From: a bacterium | GTDB lineage: Bacteria > JAMCPX01 | DNA length: 64,000 nt | Direction of reading: 5' to 3' | NCBI GenBank assembly: GCA_021787665.1 | Contig: JAJYLN010000011.1 | Location: forward strand, 8,578-72,577 | Shown here: positions 28,480-37,671 of the stretch, one piece after another | Position numbering within the stretch: position 1 is the stretch's first letter | Layout: every line of letters begins with the position of its first letter | Notes under the pieces: model-generated | Databases searched by the model: none | What the model was told of the DNA's origin: nothing | The model's input: the letters and a program-made list of their open reading frames with translations, nothing else | Program-made: the position numbers and the translations under genes

Positions 28480-29703
28480 ATGCCTATATTCGAGTACAAA
28501 GGCTTTACGGTAAAAGGACAGCAGTCCCGGGGTGTCATCGAGGCGGACTCGCAGCACCAGGCGCGTGTCAAGCTCAAGGAGATGGGCATCTACGCGACGG
28601 ATTTCCGCCAGGAGGTCAAGGAGGCCGGCTCCGACATAACGAAGGCAAGCATCTCGGATCTGCTCACGAGCATCAAGCAGCAGGACGTCGCCATCGTCAC
28701 GCGGCAGCTCTCGAGCCTCCTGGGTGCCGGGCTCACGCTCATTGAGGCGCTCGAAGCCATCACGGAACAGATAGATAAGATAAAACTCAAGAAGATCATC
28801 AGCAATGTCAAGACCAAGGTGAACGAGGGAAGCTCGTTTGCCGACGCACTGAAGATAGCCCCGCGGGTGTTCCCCGAGTTCTATGTAAACATGGTCGCTG
28901 CCGGTGAGTCCAGCGGCGCGCTCGATATCGTCCTCCAGAGGTTGGCGGACTATATCGAGAGTCAGGTACGGCTGAAGTACAAGATCATAGCGACGATGAT
29001 TTACCCCGCTATCATGGTGGTGCTTGCAACGCTCGTCGTCATCGTCCTGATGACCTTCGTGATCCCCAAGGTCACGCAGCTCTTCAAGGACGTCAATCAA
29101 ACGTTGCCCCTGTTTACCAAGGTGCTTATTTTCGTTAGCGGCATGATGAGTTCGTACTGGTACCTGTTCATCATTGCGGCGATCGGTGCGTACTACTTTT
29201 TCAGATGGTATATAAAGACGGAAAAGGGCAGGGTCAGGTACGAGGCCTTTTTACTGGGGCTGCCGGTCTTCGGGAGACTCATACGGCTCGTCATCATAGC
29301 GAGGTTCAGCCGTACGCTGGCCACCCTGTTGAAGAGCGGCGTGCCGGTGGTCAGGGCTATGGACATCGTGAAGACGATAGTCAACAATACCATCATCGGT
29401 GCCGCCATCGAGAAGGCGAAGGTCTCGATCGTGGAGGGGTCTTCGATAGCGGCCCCCCTGAAGTCCAGCGGCGTGTTTCCCCCTATGGTAACGAGGATGA
29501 TTGCCGTCGGAGAGCAGAGCGGGGAGCTCGAGACCATGCTCGAGAGGATCGCCTCGACGTACGAGGACAATGTGACGACGGCGATTAGTGCCTTGACGGC
29601 GCTCCTCGAGCCGGTGATCATCCTGATCATGGCAGGCATCGTGCTGTTTATCATCCTGTCCGTGCTATTGCCCATATTCCAGATGAATCAATTGGTGCAT
29701 TAG
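28480..29703 (+). CDS. gspF: Type II secretion platform protein GspF
   Basis: The 407-residue inner-membrane protein has the two duplicated GspF/PilC cytoplasmic domains (TRQLSSLLGAGLTLIEALEA and SRTLATLLKSGVPVVRAMDI), each followed by a membrane segment (about 170-195, 220-240 and 375-400). PIFEYKGFTVKGQQSRGVIEA is the usual N-terminal domain. GspF couples GspE to the pseudopilus. It begins 6 bases after gspE. Confidence 0.97.
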   Translation: MPIFEYKGFTVKGQQSRGVIEADSQHQARVKLKEMGIYATDFRQEVKEAGSDITKASISDLLTSIKQQDVAIVTRQLSSLLGAGLTLIEALEAITEQIDKIKLKKIISNVKTKVNEGSSFADALKIAPRVFPEFYVNMVAAGESSGALDIVLQRLADYIESQVRLKYKIIATMIYPAIMVVLATLVVIVLMTFVIPKVTQLFKDVNQTLPLFTKVLIFVSGMMSSYWYLFIIAAIGAYYFFRWYIKTEKGRVRYEAFLLGLPVFGRLIRLVIIARFSRTLATLLKSGVPVVRAMDIVKTIVNNTIIGAAIEKAKVSIVEGSSIAAPLKSSGVFPPMVTRMIAVGEQSGELETMLERIASTYEDNVTTAISALTALLEPVIILIMAGIVLFIILSVLLPIFQMNQLVH

Positions 29704-29793
29704 AGTTCATGGGATAGGTAGCATTTAAAGCTCAAAGGGTGTAAGAAGGAAGTTGGAAAGCATGCAGAAAGGCGAGAAGTGAGGAGGTAGCAA

Positions 29794-30237
29794 ATGAACA
29801 AACAAAAAGGATTCACCTTGATAGAGATCATGGTCGTGGTGCTGATCATCGGCTTGCTGGCAACGCTCGTTGCCGTGAACGTGATACCGAGGAAGGAAGA
29901 GGCGAACCGGGTAAAAGCAAGGGCCGACATCAAATCGCTCGAGACGGCGCTGAAGCTCTATTACCTGGACAACCACACCTACCCCACGACCGAGCAGGGC
30001 CTGAAAGCACTCGTCGAGCAGCCGACGACCGGGAACATACCGTGCTGCTGGAAGGAAGGGGGCTACATAGAGGGCGGCAACATACCCAAGGACCCGTGGG
30101 GCAACGCCTACGCCTACATCAGTCCCGCTCCCAACGGTGCAGACTACGTGATTATATCGTACGGCCCTACCGGCAAGCCCGGCGGGACCGGCAAGGACAA
30201 GGAAATAACGAGCCTTGACACCGACACGAACCCGTAG
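29794..30237 (+). CDS. gspG: Major pseudopilin GspG
   Basis: The 147-residue prepilin has a short leader KQKG, then FTLIEIMVVVLIIGLLATLV, with cleavage expected between Gly and Phe by a prepilin peptidase not encoded here. The C-terminal domain has the GspG pattern TYPTTEQGLKALVE and PKDPWGNAYAYISP, and a calcium-site-like ending. It carries a CC pair (IPCCWKEGG) in the loop. GAGGAGGT is the ribosome site. A 90-base gap separates it from gspF. Confidence 0.96.
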   Translation: MNKQKGFTLIEIMVVVLIIGLLATLVAVNVIPRKEEANRVKARADIKSLETALKLYYLDNHTYPTTEQGLKALVEQPTTGNIPCCWKEGGYIEGGNIPKDPWGNAYAYISPAPNGADYVIISYGPTGKPGGTGKDKEITSLDTDTNP

Positions 30238-30306
30238 AGAAAAGTACTGGTTGCGGCCACAGCTGCTGCTTCCTCTCCGATCGATCAAAGGTTCGACGCA
30301 TCGTTT

Positions 30307-30843
30307 ATGAAGAAACGAAATTCTGGAAGGGGGTTTACCCTCATCGAGCTCACGGTGGTACTCTTCATCATCGCCGTAGTCATGGGAATCGTCGTGCCGA
30401 GGCTCATGGATCTCACGGGCGTGGAACTGCGGTCCGAAGTCATGAGGCTGTCCTCAACGATACGGTACGTCTATTCACGGGCGGTTTTCTCGAAGACGGC
30501 GTACTTCCGGATCAAGTTCGATCTCAAGAAGAACGAGTACTGGGTCGAGAAATGCACGCCGTCGCTGGAAACGAACACGTGCGCGTGGAAGTATGATAAC
30601 AACGTGCTCGGCAAGCCGGAGAAGCTCGCGAACGGCACGAGGTTCGAAGACATTATCGTGGGTACGGAAACGGTAAGCTCGGACGCAAGGGACGTCGCGA
30701 TCCAGTTCTATCCCCAGGGGTATATGCCGTACACGATCATCCACATCACGGACGACCGGAAAGACGTCTATTCCCTGGAGGTAAATCCTTTTACCGGGAG
30801 GGTCATCATCCATGTCGGGTACTTCGAGCCGGAAAAAACTTGA
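30307..30843 (+). CDS. gspH: GspH-like minor pseudopilin
   Basis: The 178-residue prepilin has the leader RNSGRG and helix FTLIELTVVLFIIAVVMGIV. The rest is beta-rich with EVMRLSSTIRYVYSRAVFSK, like the GspH/FimT family. It lies where gspH belongs, after gspG. The sequence identity beyond the helix is low, so the letter H rests on order and the FimT-like pattern. It overlaps the next gene by 32 bases. Confidence 0.85.
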   Translation: MKKRNSGRGFTLIELTVVLFIIAVVMGIVVPRLMDLTGVELRSEVMRLSSTIRYVYSRAVFSKTAYFRIKFDLKKNEYWVEKCTPSLETNTCAWKYDNNVLGKPEKLANGTRFEDIIVGTETVSSDARDVAIQFYPQGYMPYTIIHITDDRKDVYSLEVNPFTGRVIIHVGYFEPEKT

Positions 30844-31252
30844 ACAGGGCTTCTCGCTGCTCGAGCTCCTTGTCGCCGTTGCGATACTCGCGGTGGGGCT
30901 GATCTCCATACAGTCGCTCGAGAACCAGAACATAGATGCGTCCAACTACATCGATGATCTGGGGATAGGTATGATGCTTGCGGATTACCGGCTCGGGGAG
31001 GAACAGATAAAGACGAACTTCGGCGATTTCACGCCCCCGCTGAAGTCGTTCGGGGCACAGTTCCCGTCCTTCAAGGTACATACGGCGATCGAGAACGGTC
31101 TCTCCCTGCCTATCGAGCTGCCGATCCAGCTCCCGGGCGTGCTCGTAGTGAACGTGAGCTGGAAGTTCCACAGCACCATAGAGAAGCTCATGGTCGTGGA
31201 CTACCTGCCCACGTCCGTCGGTTCCTCTCAGGGAACCCTCACCACGCCGTAG
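30812..31252 (+). CDS. gspI: GspI-like minor pseudopilin
   Basis: The 146-residue prepilin has the leader KLEQG and the helix FSLLELLVAVAILAVGLISI, the pattern of GspI/PilV (IsxM16 domain). Following residues (IDASNYIDDLGIGMMLADYR) fit the GspI helix. It starts within gspH (32-base overlap) and ends the recognisable gsp series; no gspJ, gspK, gspL or gspM follows. Confidence 0.8.
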   Translation: MSGTSSRKKLEQGFSLLELLVAVAILAVGLISIQSLENQNIDASNYIDDLGIGMMLADYRLGEEQIKTNFGDFTPPLKSFGAQFPSFKVHTAIENGLSLPIELPIQLPGVLVVNVSWKFHSTIEKLMVVDYLPTSVGSSQGTLTTP

Positions 31253-31504
31253 GGGCCCGTCTTCTCACTCGCACCGGCTCCGTCCCTACACGGGGCTCCG
31301 ATTTTGTGGACCCGGAAGAAGTATCTCGTGTCCGGGCAGGGCCAGGTATACGGAAGGCAACCTGAAGCAGTCGCACAGCACCGGTCACCTGTTGCAGAGC
31401 AAGCCGTCAACGGATCAGAAGAAATGGCGCTGTATCATGATCAAAGACTGACCCCCCTCCGGATCTATGGATGTGCTATGGGCCAAGCCGGCTTATAACA
31501 GCGT
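31253..31504. other. Non-coding gap after the gsp operon
   Basis: The 252 bases between convergent gspI and the SMC-like ATPase gene hold no convincing gene. An open frame at 31304-31498 has no ribosome site and no recognisable motif. I see no strong terminator. It could hold a decayed gspJ, but I found no residual pseudopilin helix. Confidence 0.5.
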
Positions 31505-33487
31505 CTACAGTGCTATGAACGCGTCTGCAAGGGGTTTTATGGAGGCGTCCCTCGTCAGTATCAGTACCTGCGTCTCTTTCGAGAACGACTTTAAGATGGT
31601 GTAGACGGCCTGCCTGTTTGCTTCGTCGAGGGCCGCGAACGGCTCGTCCATGACGACGGGCCAGGGCCATTTCTCCACGGCGAGCCCGAGAACGGACATC
31701 GCTAGAGAGAACATGCACTTCTCCCTCTCAGACCCGGACAGCGCTTCAAGAGAGGATTCCGTACCGTTCGACTGTATCAGGGTGATTCCATGGTCGGACG
31801 CGGAAACCTCCTGAATGACGCCCTTTGTCAATGAGGTAAGGTAGCCGGCTGCCTTTGTTATGGCGAGCGAGACGACGCGGTCCTTGCTGTCGCCGGTCAG
31901 ATCCGAGATAACGGAGAGGTTCTGTATGAATACAGGCACCGGCACCGTACTGGAATCTGCCGGGCCCTGTCGTGCCTCCACCTGAGGTCGGGCGACAGGC
32001 GCTGCTTCCTGCCACGAGGGGTCACGGTCTTTCTTGTCCAGCCGCCTCTTCAGCGACTCTATCTCCTGTGTTAGCGAGTACGGGTCCATACCCGAGCCGG
32101 ACAGCGCCCTAAGCTGCTCCTGAACGCCTTCTATGTCCGCTTTCGTCTGCTCCGCTTGTTTCTTCAGGGAATCGACGTCGGTTCCGGCAAGGAGGTCCCT
32201 GTACTTTTTTCGCACGAACTCGAGTCTGGCGAACTCGTCCTTGTACCTCTTCAGACCCTCTTTCAACGCGGAGGGCGACTCCAGGCCCATGGATGCCGTG
32301 ATGCTCGTTATCACGGACCCCTCTATCTCGTACTTCTTTCTCTGCTCCTTTATCTGCTTTTCCAGGGACTCCACCGCCGACCGAGTCTTTTTGATCTCGG
32401 ACCTCTTGCCAGCGTCTTTCCAGAGTGCGTACCCCATGATGCCGAGCCCCGCGAAGATCCCGGCCGAGAAGTAGACACCCCACTGGCCGAGCAGCAGCGT
32501 GATTGCAACAGGGGCCACGATGAAGAGCAGGGAGACTGCGCCGCCGGCGATGAACACGGTGTCCTTGTAGAAGGGAGGCACCGCGGTCATGGCGCCGGTG
32601 TAATTCGCCTTTTGCCGCTCTATGCTCTCTATCTCCTTCCTCATCTTCGCCTCGAACTGGACATACTCGTCCACCTTCTTTTCTATGTCCTCCGGCAGCT
32701 CGGCGAACTTGCTCAGGTCCTTCGCCTCTTTCTCCGCCTTCTCTACATCGAGGGCGCACGAGCTTATCGCCTTGAGCTTGCCCTGGATGTCGGTGAGCAC
32801 CGACTCGAGCTGGTCGAGCCTGTCCTGCTGGGCCGCAGCGTCCGAGGACGCTTTCAGTTCGTCGTTGAGCTTCGCTATCCGGGACCGGATCTCGTCCTCG
32901 TTCATTCCGTCGCCGGGCGCATCGACACCGGCGGCCAGCGAAGTCGGTTCCATGCCATCGATCGGCCCGGCGCCTTGGCCGAAATAGTCCTCCGTGCCGC
33001 TATCCCGTGTGACCGGAACCTGATTCTCTCCCTTGTGTCCGTGCTCCCGGACGAACGGATTGAGGAGCGCGTAGGTGTCCACCCGGTACAACGATCTGTA
33101 CTGCTCCAGCGGCTTGAAGAGAAGGTCGCGCACGATGAAGTCTCTTATCTCGGCAGGGTCCTTCGAGATCGTGTCGAACTTACTGCCTTCCTGATTATAC
33201 TTCGATAGCAGGACCGCATCGGAAACGACGTCCATGAGCAGCCTGAAGGTGTACGGGCCCTCCTTGAACGTCACCCCGAGCCTGCTGTCTTTCGAGGAGG
33301 GGCTCTTCAGGCCGGCCCCCTGCTCCTTGTCCTGCGCGAGGGAGAAGAGGAAAAAAAGGGCGTCCGAAACGGTCGTCTTGCCTTTCTCGTTCACGCCATA
33401 GAAAACATTCAGTCCGTTGTGGAGTTGAAACTTTACAGGGTCTTTGAACCTCCGAATACCCTGCAGGATCAATTCACTTATGATCAT
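31505..33487 (-). CDS. SMC-like AAA ATPase with a membrane hairpin inside its coiled coil
   Basis: The 660-residue product starts with an ABC/SMC head: [13 protein letters not shown] and a Walker A loop GVNEKGKTT, close to the GxNExGKST of YhaN/RecF-type ATPases. A coiled coil follows (about residues 195-290), then two hydrophobic helices at about 305-350 ([36 protein letters not shown]), then a second coiled coil, and the head is completed with the signature LSGSEREK and Walker [15 protein letters not shown]. The layout matches membrane-anchored YhaN-like proteins. The start overlaps the rplS stop by 4 bases. Function unknown; a role in DNA or membrane maintenance is inference. Confidence 0.85.
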   Translation of the reverse strand: MIISELILQGIRRFKDPVKFQLHNGLNVFYGVNEKGKTTVSDALFFLFSLAQDKEQGAGLKSPSSKDSRLGVTFKEGPYTFRLLMDVVSDAVLLSKYNQEGSKFDTISKDPAEIRDFIVRDLLFKPLEQYRSLYRVDTYALLNPFVREHGHKGENQVPVTRDSGTEDYFGQGAGPIDGMEPTSLAAGVDAPGDGMNEDEIRSRIAKLNDELKASSDAAAQQDRLDQLESVLTDIQGKLKAISSCALDVEKAEKEAKDLSKFAELPEDIEKKVDEYVQFEAKMRKEIESIERQKANYTGAMTAVPPFYKDTVFIAGGAVSLLFIVAPVAITLLLGQWGVYFSAGIFAGLGIMGYALWKDAGKRSEIKKTRSAVESLEKQIKEQRKKYEIEGSVITSITASMGLESPSALKEGLKRYKDEFARLEFVRKKYRDLLAGTDVDSLKKQAEQTKADIEGVQEQLRALSGSGMDPYSLTQEIESLKRRLDKKDRDPSWQEAAPVARPQVEARQGPADSSTVPVPVFIQNLSVISDLTGDSKDRVVSLAITKAAGYLTSLTKGVIQEVSASDHGITLIQSNGTESSLEALSGSEREKCMFSLAMSVLGLAVEKWPWPVVMDEPFAALDEANRQAVYTILKSFSKETQVLILTRDASIKPLADAFIAL

Positions 33488-33900
33488 GCCTGCGGCTTGC
33501 TCTCGTCCTGCGGCGCCGGCGCTGGCTCAGTTCCCGGTACTATGTCCTTCGTCTCCTTGGCCCTCTTCAGCCGGCTCGATTTGGTGCTGAGTCCTCTCAG
33601 ATAGTACAGCTTCGCTCTCTTGACCTTGGTCTTCTGCGTCACCTCTATCTTTTCTATCGCTGGGGAATACAGCGGGAATATCCTCTCAACACCGACGCCG
33701 TACGATACCTTCCGCACGGTAAAGTTCGTATTGATGCCCCCGCCGCTGATGCCGGTCACGACACCCTCGAACTGCTGGATCCTGTTCTTATCTCCTTCTT
33801 TGTACTTGGTATACACCTTCACCGTATCTCCCGGCCTGAAGTCGATCTGCTTCTTCCCGGTGCCCATAAGCTCCTTTTCCAAAAAGGTCAGACTATCCAT
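33484..33900 (-). CDS. rplS: 50S ribosomal protein L19
   Basis: L19 sits at the subunit interface. The start at 33900 ([13 protein letters not shown]) has an AGGAGG ribosome site 7-12 bases upstream. Conserved L19 motifs are [41 protein letters not shown] and KRAKLYYLR. At 138 residues it is about 20 longer than usual because of a Pro/Ala/Glu-rich tail. The gene overlaps trmD by 8 bases and the ATPase gene by 4. Confidence 0.97.
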   Translation of the reverse strand: MDSLTFLEKELMGTGKKQIDFRPGDTVKVYTKYKEGDKNRIQQFEGVVTGISGGGINTNFTVRKVSYGVGVERIFPLYSPAIEKIEVTQKTKVKRAKLYYLRGLSTKSSRLKRAKETKDIVPGTEPAPAPQDESKPQA

Positions 33901-34636
33901 TTTTTCCTCCTGATTTTTTATCGCTGCGCGCCGGCACATCCCCGGTGTACGTTCCCGAAGATGCAAGGAGGTCAGGCCTCTTCTGCGAGGTCAGCTCCCA
34001 TGCTTGTCTGCTGCGCCATTCCTGTATGTCTTTATGATTGCCCGACAGCAGTACCTCCGGCACCGCGTGGCCCTCGAAATCTCTTGGTTTCGTGTACTGG
34101 GGGTACTCCAGCAGGCCGTTCTCGTACGACTCATCGATGACCGATTGGCTGTTGCCCACAAAGCCGGGAGCCAGCCTTGCCACGGTCTCGATGAAGACCA
34201 GCGCAGCGGGTTCACCGCCGGAAAGGACATAATCGCCGATCGAGATCTCCTCGTCCGCATAAAACCGGGTGACCCTTTCGTCGATGCCCTCGTACCTGCC
34301 GCACACGAGTATGAATTTCCTGTACGCCGCGCAGGCCTTTGCGGCCTTCTGGTCGAACTTTCTGCCTCTCGGCGAAAAGACGATGACCCGGTAATCGTCC
34401 TCGCCGGACTTTGCGTGCCGAATCGCGGAAACAATGGGCCCGGGCTTCATCACCATGCCCGGCCCGCCGCCGTACGGCGTATCGTCGACCGTCTTATGTT
34501 TGTCGTCGGTAAAATCTCTTATGTCCATAACATCTATCGTCAGATCACTCCTGTCTATGGCATCCTTTATGAGTCCATCCATAAAAGGGGATACGAAATA
34601 TTTGGGAAAGATACTCAGGATCTTGAATGAAAGCAT
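33893..34636 (-). CDS. trmD: tRNA (guanine37-N1)-methyltransferase
   Basis: TrmD methylates G37 of tRNAs reading codons starting with C, preventing frameshifts. The product from the ATG at 34636 ([14 protein letters not shown]) has 247 residues, the usual length. The SPOUT trefoil knot is visible: [22 protein letters not shown] and [21 protein letters not shown]. It lies between rpsP and rplS. rimM, which usually precedes trmD, is missing; the gap to rpsP is only 31 bases. Confidence 0.97.
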   Translation of the reverse strand: MLSFKILSIFPKYFVSPFMDGLIKDAIDRSDLTIDVMDIRDFTDDKHKTVDDTPYGGGPGMVMKPGPIVSAIRHAKSGEDDYRVIVFSPRGRKFDQKAAKACAAYRKFILVCGRYEGIDERVTRFYADEEISIGDYVLSGGEPAALVFIETVARLAPGFVGNSQSVIDESYENGLLEYPQYTKPRDFEGHAVPEVLLSGNHKDIQEWRSRQAWELTSQKRPDLLASSGTYTGDVPARSDKKSGGKNG

Positions 34637-34667
34637 AGCGTGCCGCTGCGATCGACCGTGTCCGCGA

Positions 34668-34913
34668 TTATACGATCTTCTTTGCCTCCAGTTCCAGTAA
34701 AGACCTGACCTTCGGAGAGAGCTGTGCACCCTTGCTTATCCACGCCTTTACCTTTTCAGCATCGAGTCGTATCGTATAGGGCTTTGTCGCCGGGCTGAAA
34801 TTACCGAGGACCTCGAGTACCCTGCCTCCGGCCGTATACCGTGAATCTTCCACGACTATCCTATACTGCTGGACGTGCTTCCTGCCAATTTTTTTGAGCC
34901 GTATTGCTACCAT
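34668..34913 (-). CDS. rpsP: 30S ribosomal protein S16
   Basis: The 81-residue product matches S16 throughout: MVAIRLKKIGRKHVQQYRIV, EVLGNFSP, LDAEKVKAWISKGAQLSP. It lies 14 bases after ffh and 31 bases before trmD. No KH-domain or rimM gene follows it, unlike in many bacteria. Confidence 0.98.
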   Translation of the reverse strand: MVAIRLKKIGRKHVQQYRIVVEDSRYTAGGRVLEVLGNFSPATKPYTIRLDAEKVKAWISKGAQLSPKVRSLLELEAKKIV

Positions 34914-34927
34914 CGTTACCTCCGTAC

Positions 34928-36244
34928 TTAGTGTCTGTAGTGCTGTAAGCCTTTTATACCAGTTTTTTTGATAATGTCCATCATCCTCTGAGTTTCGTAG
35001 AAACGCTTCATGAGCCTGTTGACATCCTCAACCCTCGTGCCGCTTCCCTTCGCTATCCTCTGCTTTCTTCTGCCGTTCAGGACGTCCGGGTTGTCCCGCT
35101 CCCTGCTGGTCATCGAATTTATGATGGCCTCAAACTTTTTGAGGTCGTTCCCGACTTCCTCGGACCCGGCTATACCCTTGAGTCTCGAAGCCCCCGGTAG
35201 CATACCGACCAGGGATTCGAGCGGGCCGAGCCTCTTTATCATCCGCAACTGCTTGATGAAGTCCTGAAAGGTGAGTCTGCCCTTTCCGCGCTGGTTCACC
35301 TGCTCCAGGTCTGCGCCGGTAACGGCCTCGGAAACCTTCTCCACGAAACCGGCCATATCCCCGCTGCCGATGACCCTTGCTATGAGCCTCTCCGGATCGA
35401 ACGGCTCAAGAGCGGTGATCGCCTCCCCGGTACCCACGAAGAATACCGGCCTGTTCATCGTCTTTCTGAACGATAGGATCGCCCCGCCCCGGGAATCACC
35501 CTCGAACTTCGTGAATACCGCGCCGTCGTACCCTACCCCGGCCATAAAGCTCTCCGACATTTTCAGCACGTCGTGTCCCATCATCGAGTCTATCACCAGG
35601 ATGATCGTGGAGGGCCTGAGCATCTCCTTCACCTGCCTGAGCTCGCCCATGAGCGTCTCGTCTCCGTGGATCCTGCCCGCGGTATCGACGATGATGAAGT
35701 CGCAGCCACGGCGCGCCGAGGAGAGCCTCAGATCCTTCAGTCCCTCGAAGCCCCGGCCGGCGATTTCCTCGTCTACCGAAAAGCCGTTCGCCTTCGCAAG
35801 TACCGCGAGCTGCTCTTGTGCCGCCGGCCTTGCGAAGTCGAGGGACACCAGGTAGGGCTTCAGTCCCCGCTTTTCCTTCAGGTGCCTGGCGAGCTTCACT
35901 GCAGTCGTGGTCTTGCCGGTGCCCTGCAGGCCCACGAGCATGACGACGTCCCCGGTGGCGTCTACTCTTACAGACGCGGCCGGTCCCATGATCTGTATCA
36001 ACTCCGTCTTGAGTATACCGAGCAGGTACCGCGATGGATCGATGCTTTTCGAGAGGCCCTCGCCCCGTGCCTTCTGTCTGACATTATCGATGAGCTCCTT
36101 TGCCACCCGGTAATGGACGTCGGCCTCGAGCATTACGATCCGTATCTCCTTGAGCACGGCATCGATATCGCTCTCCGACAGTACACCCCTGCCGGACAGC
36201 TTATCAAAGAGTCTTGTAATCTTTTCCTGAATGAACTCTAACAT
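34928..36244 (-). CDS. ffh: Signal recognition particle protein Ffh
   Basis: Ffh with 4.5S RNA targets nascent inner-membrane proteins to FtsY. The 438-residue product has the N domain (DKLSGRGVLSESDIDAVL), G domain with P-loop GLQGTGKTTTAVKLA, DTAGRIHGDETLM, TKFEGDSRGGAILS and FVGTGE, and the Met-rich M domain (GPLESLVGMLPG, INSMTSRERDNPDVLNGRR). The insertion DFARPAAQEQL is normal. It heads the ffh-rpsP-trmD-rplS operon. The 4.5S RNA gene is not in the window. Confidence 0.98.
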   Translation of the reverse strand: MLEFIQEKITRLFDKLSGRGVLSESDIDAVLKEIRIVMLEADVHYRVAKELIDNVRQKARGEGLSKSIDPSRYLLGILKTELIQIMGPAASVRVDATGDVVMLVGLQGTGKTTTAVKLARHLKEKRGLKPYLVSLDFARPAAQEQLAVLAKANGFSVDEEIAGRGFEGLKDLRLSSARRGCDFIIVDTAGRIHGDETLMGELRQVKEMLRPSTIILVIDSMMGHDVLKMSESFMAGVGYDGAVFTKFEGDSRGGAILSFRKTMNRPVFFVGTGEAITALEPFDPERLIARVIGSGDMAGFVEKVSEAVTGADLEQVNQRGKGRLTFQDFIKQLRMIKRLGPLESLVGMLPGASRLKGIAGSEEVGNDLKKFEAIINSMTSRERDNPDVLNGRRKQRIAKGSGTRVEDVNRLMKRFYETQRMMDIIKKTGIKGLQHYRH

Positions 36245-36665
36245 CGGGTTTCCGCTTCATGGAAATGTCAGTGTTATTTGAGAAAAGACAGAATGTCAAG
36301 GAATGGCGAGCCGCGGCCGGGTCCCGGCAAGTCATCGCATCGAGAGAAGAAGGGGATAGTGTCAAATGAGGGTTTTCGTCAGTACCTTGTCCTGTTCGGA
36401 CAGGGCGGATTCTACGGACGGATGGTTGTGGGCAATGATGATGCCGACCGCATTCGCGCGGAGTGCCGCTCGTATCGGTTACTTCAATCTACGTTACGGA
36501 CAGCTTTGGGACAGGGGATTTGTTGGTAGATTTCGTTGACAAACAGCGGAATATGGCATGTAATGGGATAGACCGGGCAGAGTATTTTGAGACAGGTCGT
36601 ACTTGGCGTGGCATGCAGGGTTCCGGGTATTGTTTCTACTGAAAGCATTTTTGAGGGAGGGGAAC
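36245..36665. other. 421-base gap upstream of ffh with a gene remnant
   Basis: This gap contains the radC remnant (36362-36476, minus strand) and no intact gene. An open frame on the plus strand at 36278-36529 is the shadow of that remnant. The base composition becomes more AT-rich from about 36500 onward. Confidence 0.5.
36362..36476 (-). pseudogene. Remnant of a RadC-like JAB/MPN-domain gene
   Basis: Read by hand on the minus strand, 37 codons give PIRAALRANAVGIIIAHNHPS and then a Ser/Gln/Asp-containing stretch SEQDKVLTKTLI before a TGA. AxxIIIAHNHPS is the core of RadC (DUF2466), including the metal-binding HxH. In full RadC proteins this lies near the C-terminus of about 200-230 residues; here both ends are gone, with a stop just upstream (TAA) and a premature stop downstream. 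radC copies often travel in mobile elements. Confidence 0.7.
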
Positions 36666-37570
36666 ATGCATAAAAGATCAAAATGCTCCTTCATGGTGGC
36701 AGCGTTATCCGTCAGGAATCTGGGCGTGGGCATTGCCATTGCAAATGGACCGGATCGGACTCAGGTGAAGACGGCTTCCGTTATACAATGGTATCCTTCA
36801 AACGAAGTGGTGACCTATATATATCACGAGACGCTCCCCAGGGCGGATATACTGATGAAGGCATATCGAATATCGTTGCAAGGGGCCAATGCGGCAGCAG
36901 CAATAAAAAAATATTCGGCAGGCCATTGCTCTGTGTAAGGAGTATATAAAAGCTAATCCCCATGATAAAGAAGGCATTGTGCAGGCTTATGGGATCATAG
37001 CTTATGGATATTTTAGCATGGGCGAGTATCAGACGAACGATGCTATAAAGATGAAAAGCTATGAACAGGGCAGAGATGCCGCACAAAAGGTCATAGACCT
37101 TGAACCCGGTATATGGGATGGGTGGGCATGGTATGCGAATAACCTTGGACGTATCAGTCAATTGAAGGGCGTTTGGAAATCGTTGATTCCTTGTCGACCC
37201 TGTCAAAAAACATATTTTCAAAGCGGAACAATTATGCCCGAGCAATCCGTTTATTCTTGATGGGCTCGGAATTATGTATAGACAGCTTACCTGGATAGCG
37301 AGTGGTAATATGAGTAAGTCACAAGTATATTTGGAGATGGCTATAAAAACAGACCCGCATTACACGCTTGCAAAATTGGATTTGGCCATCACCCTGCTCG
37401 AGGAAGGGAAAAAGGCGCAGGCGGAAAGCCTTTTGAAAGAGGGCATAAATGCAAAAAAACCTTCCTGGCGCTCGCATTGGCTTATATGGGAGAGACCCAA
37501 GGCTGAGGCGCTTTTGAATGCTATAGATAAGTACATGCCACGGCTGGATACGTGGCACCAGCTCATGTAA
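36666..37570 (+). pseudogene. Frameshifted TPR / TRAP-associated TatT-family gene
   Basis: The gene begins at an ATG with GGGAGGGG before it. Three successive frames carry one protein. Frame one (36666 to about 36908) continues in frame two (AIALCKEYIKANP, then AYGIIAYGYFSMGEY and DGWAWYANNLGRISQLKGVW) and ends in frame three (ILDGLGIMYRQL, YLEMAIKTDPHYTLAKLDLA). The first shift is at an A7 run (36905-36911), the second between about 37180 and an A6 run at 37205. The LGRxxQLKGVWKSL pattern and the TPR-like ending fit the TatT family of TRAP-transporter-associated TPR proteins. Either a pseudogene or sequencing errors in homopolymers. Confidence 0.65.
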
Positions 37571-37671
37571 GGGCCCTTTCGGTATCGTTCATCTCCTCAA
37601 GAGTGCAGGGGCCCACAAAACAGATTAAAATGAGGCAGACTTTATGCTATACAAGAGGGGTGGAGGCGCAT

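Noticed and set aside
26788-29100. 770-residue open frame on the minus strand across gspE and gspF
   Set aside because: Antisense to certain genes, with no conserved motifs.
31304-31498. 64-residue open frame after gspI that might be a gspJ remnant
   Set aside because: No prepilin leader or hydrophobic helix and no ribosome site; nothing supports it.
36278-36529. 83-residue open frame on the plus strand
   Set aside because: The opposite strand carries the clear RadC core, so this is its shadow.
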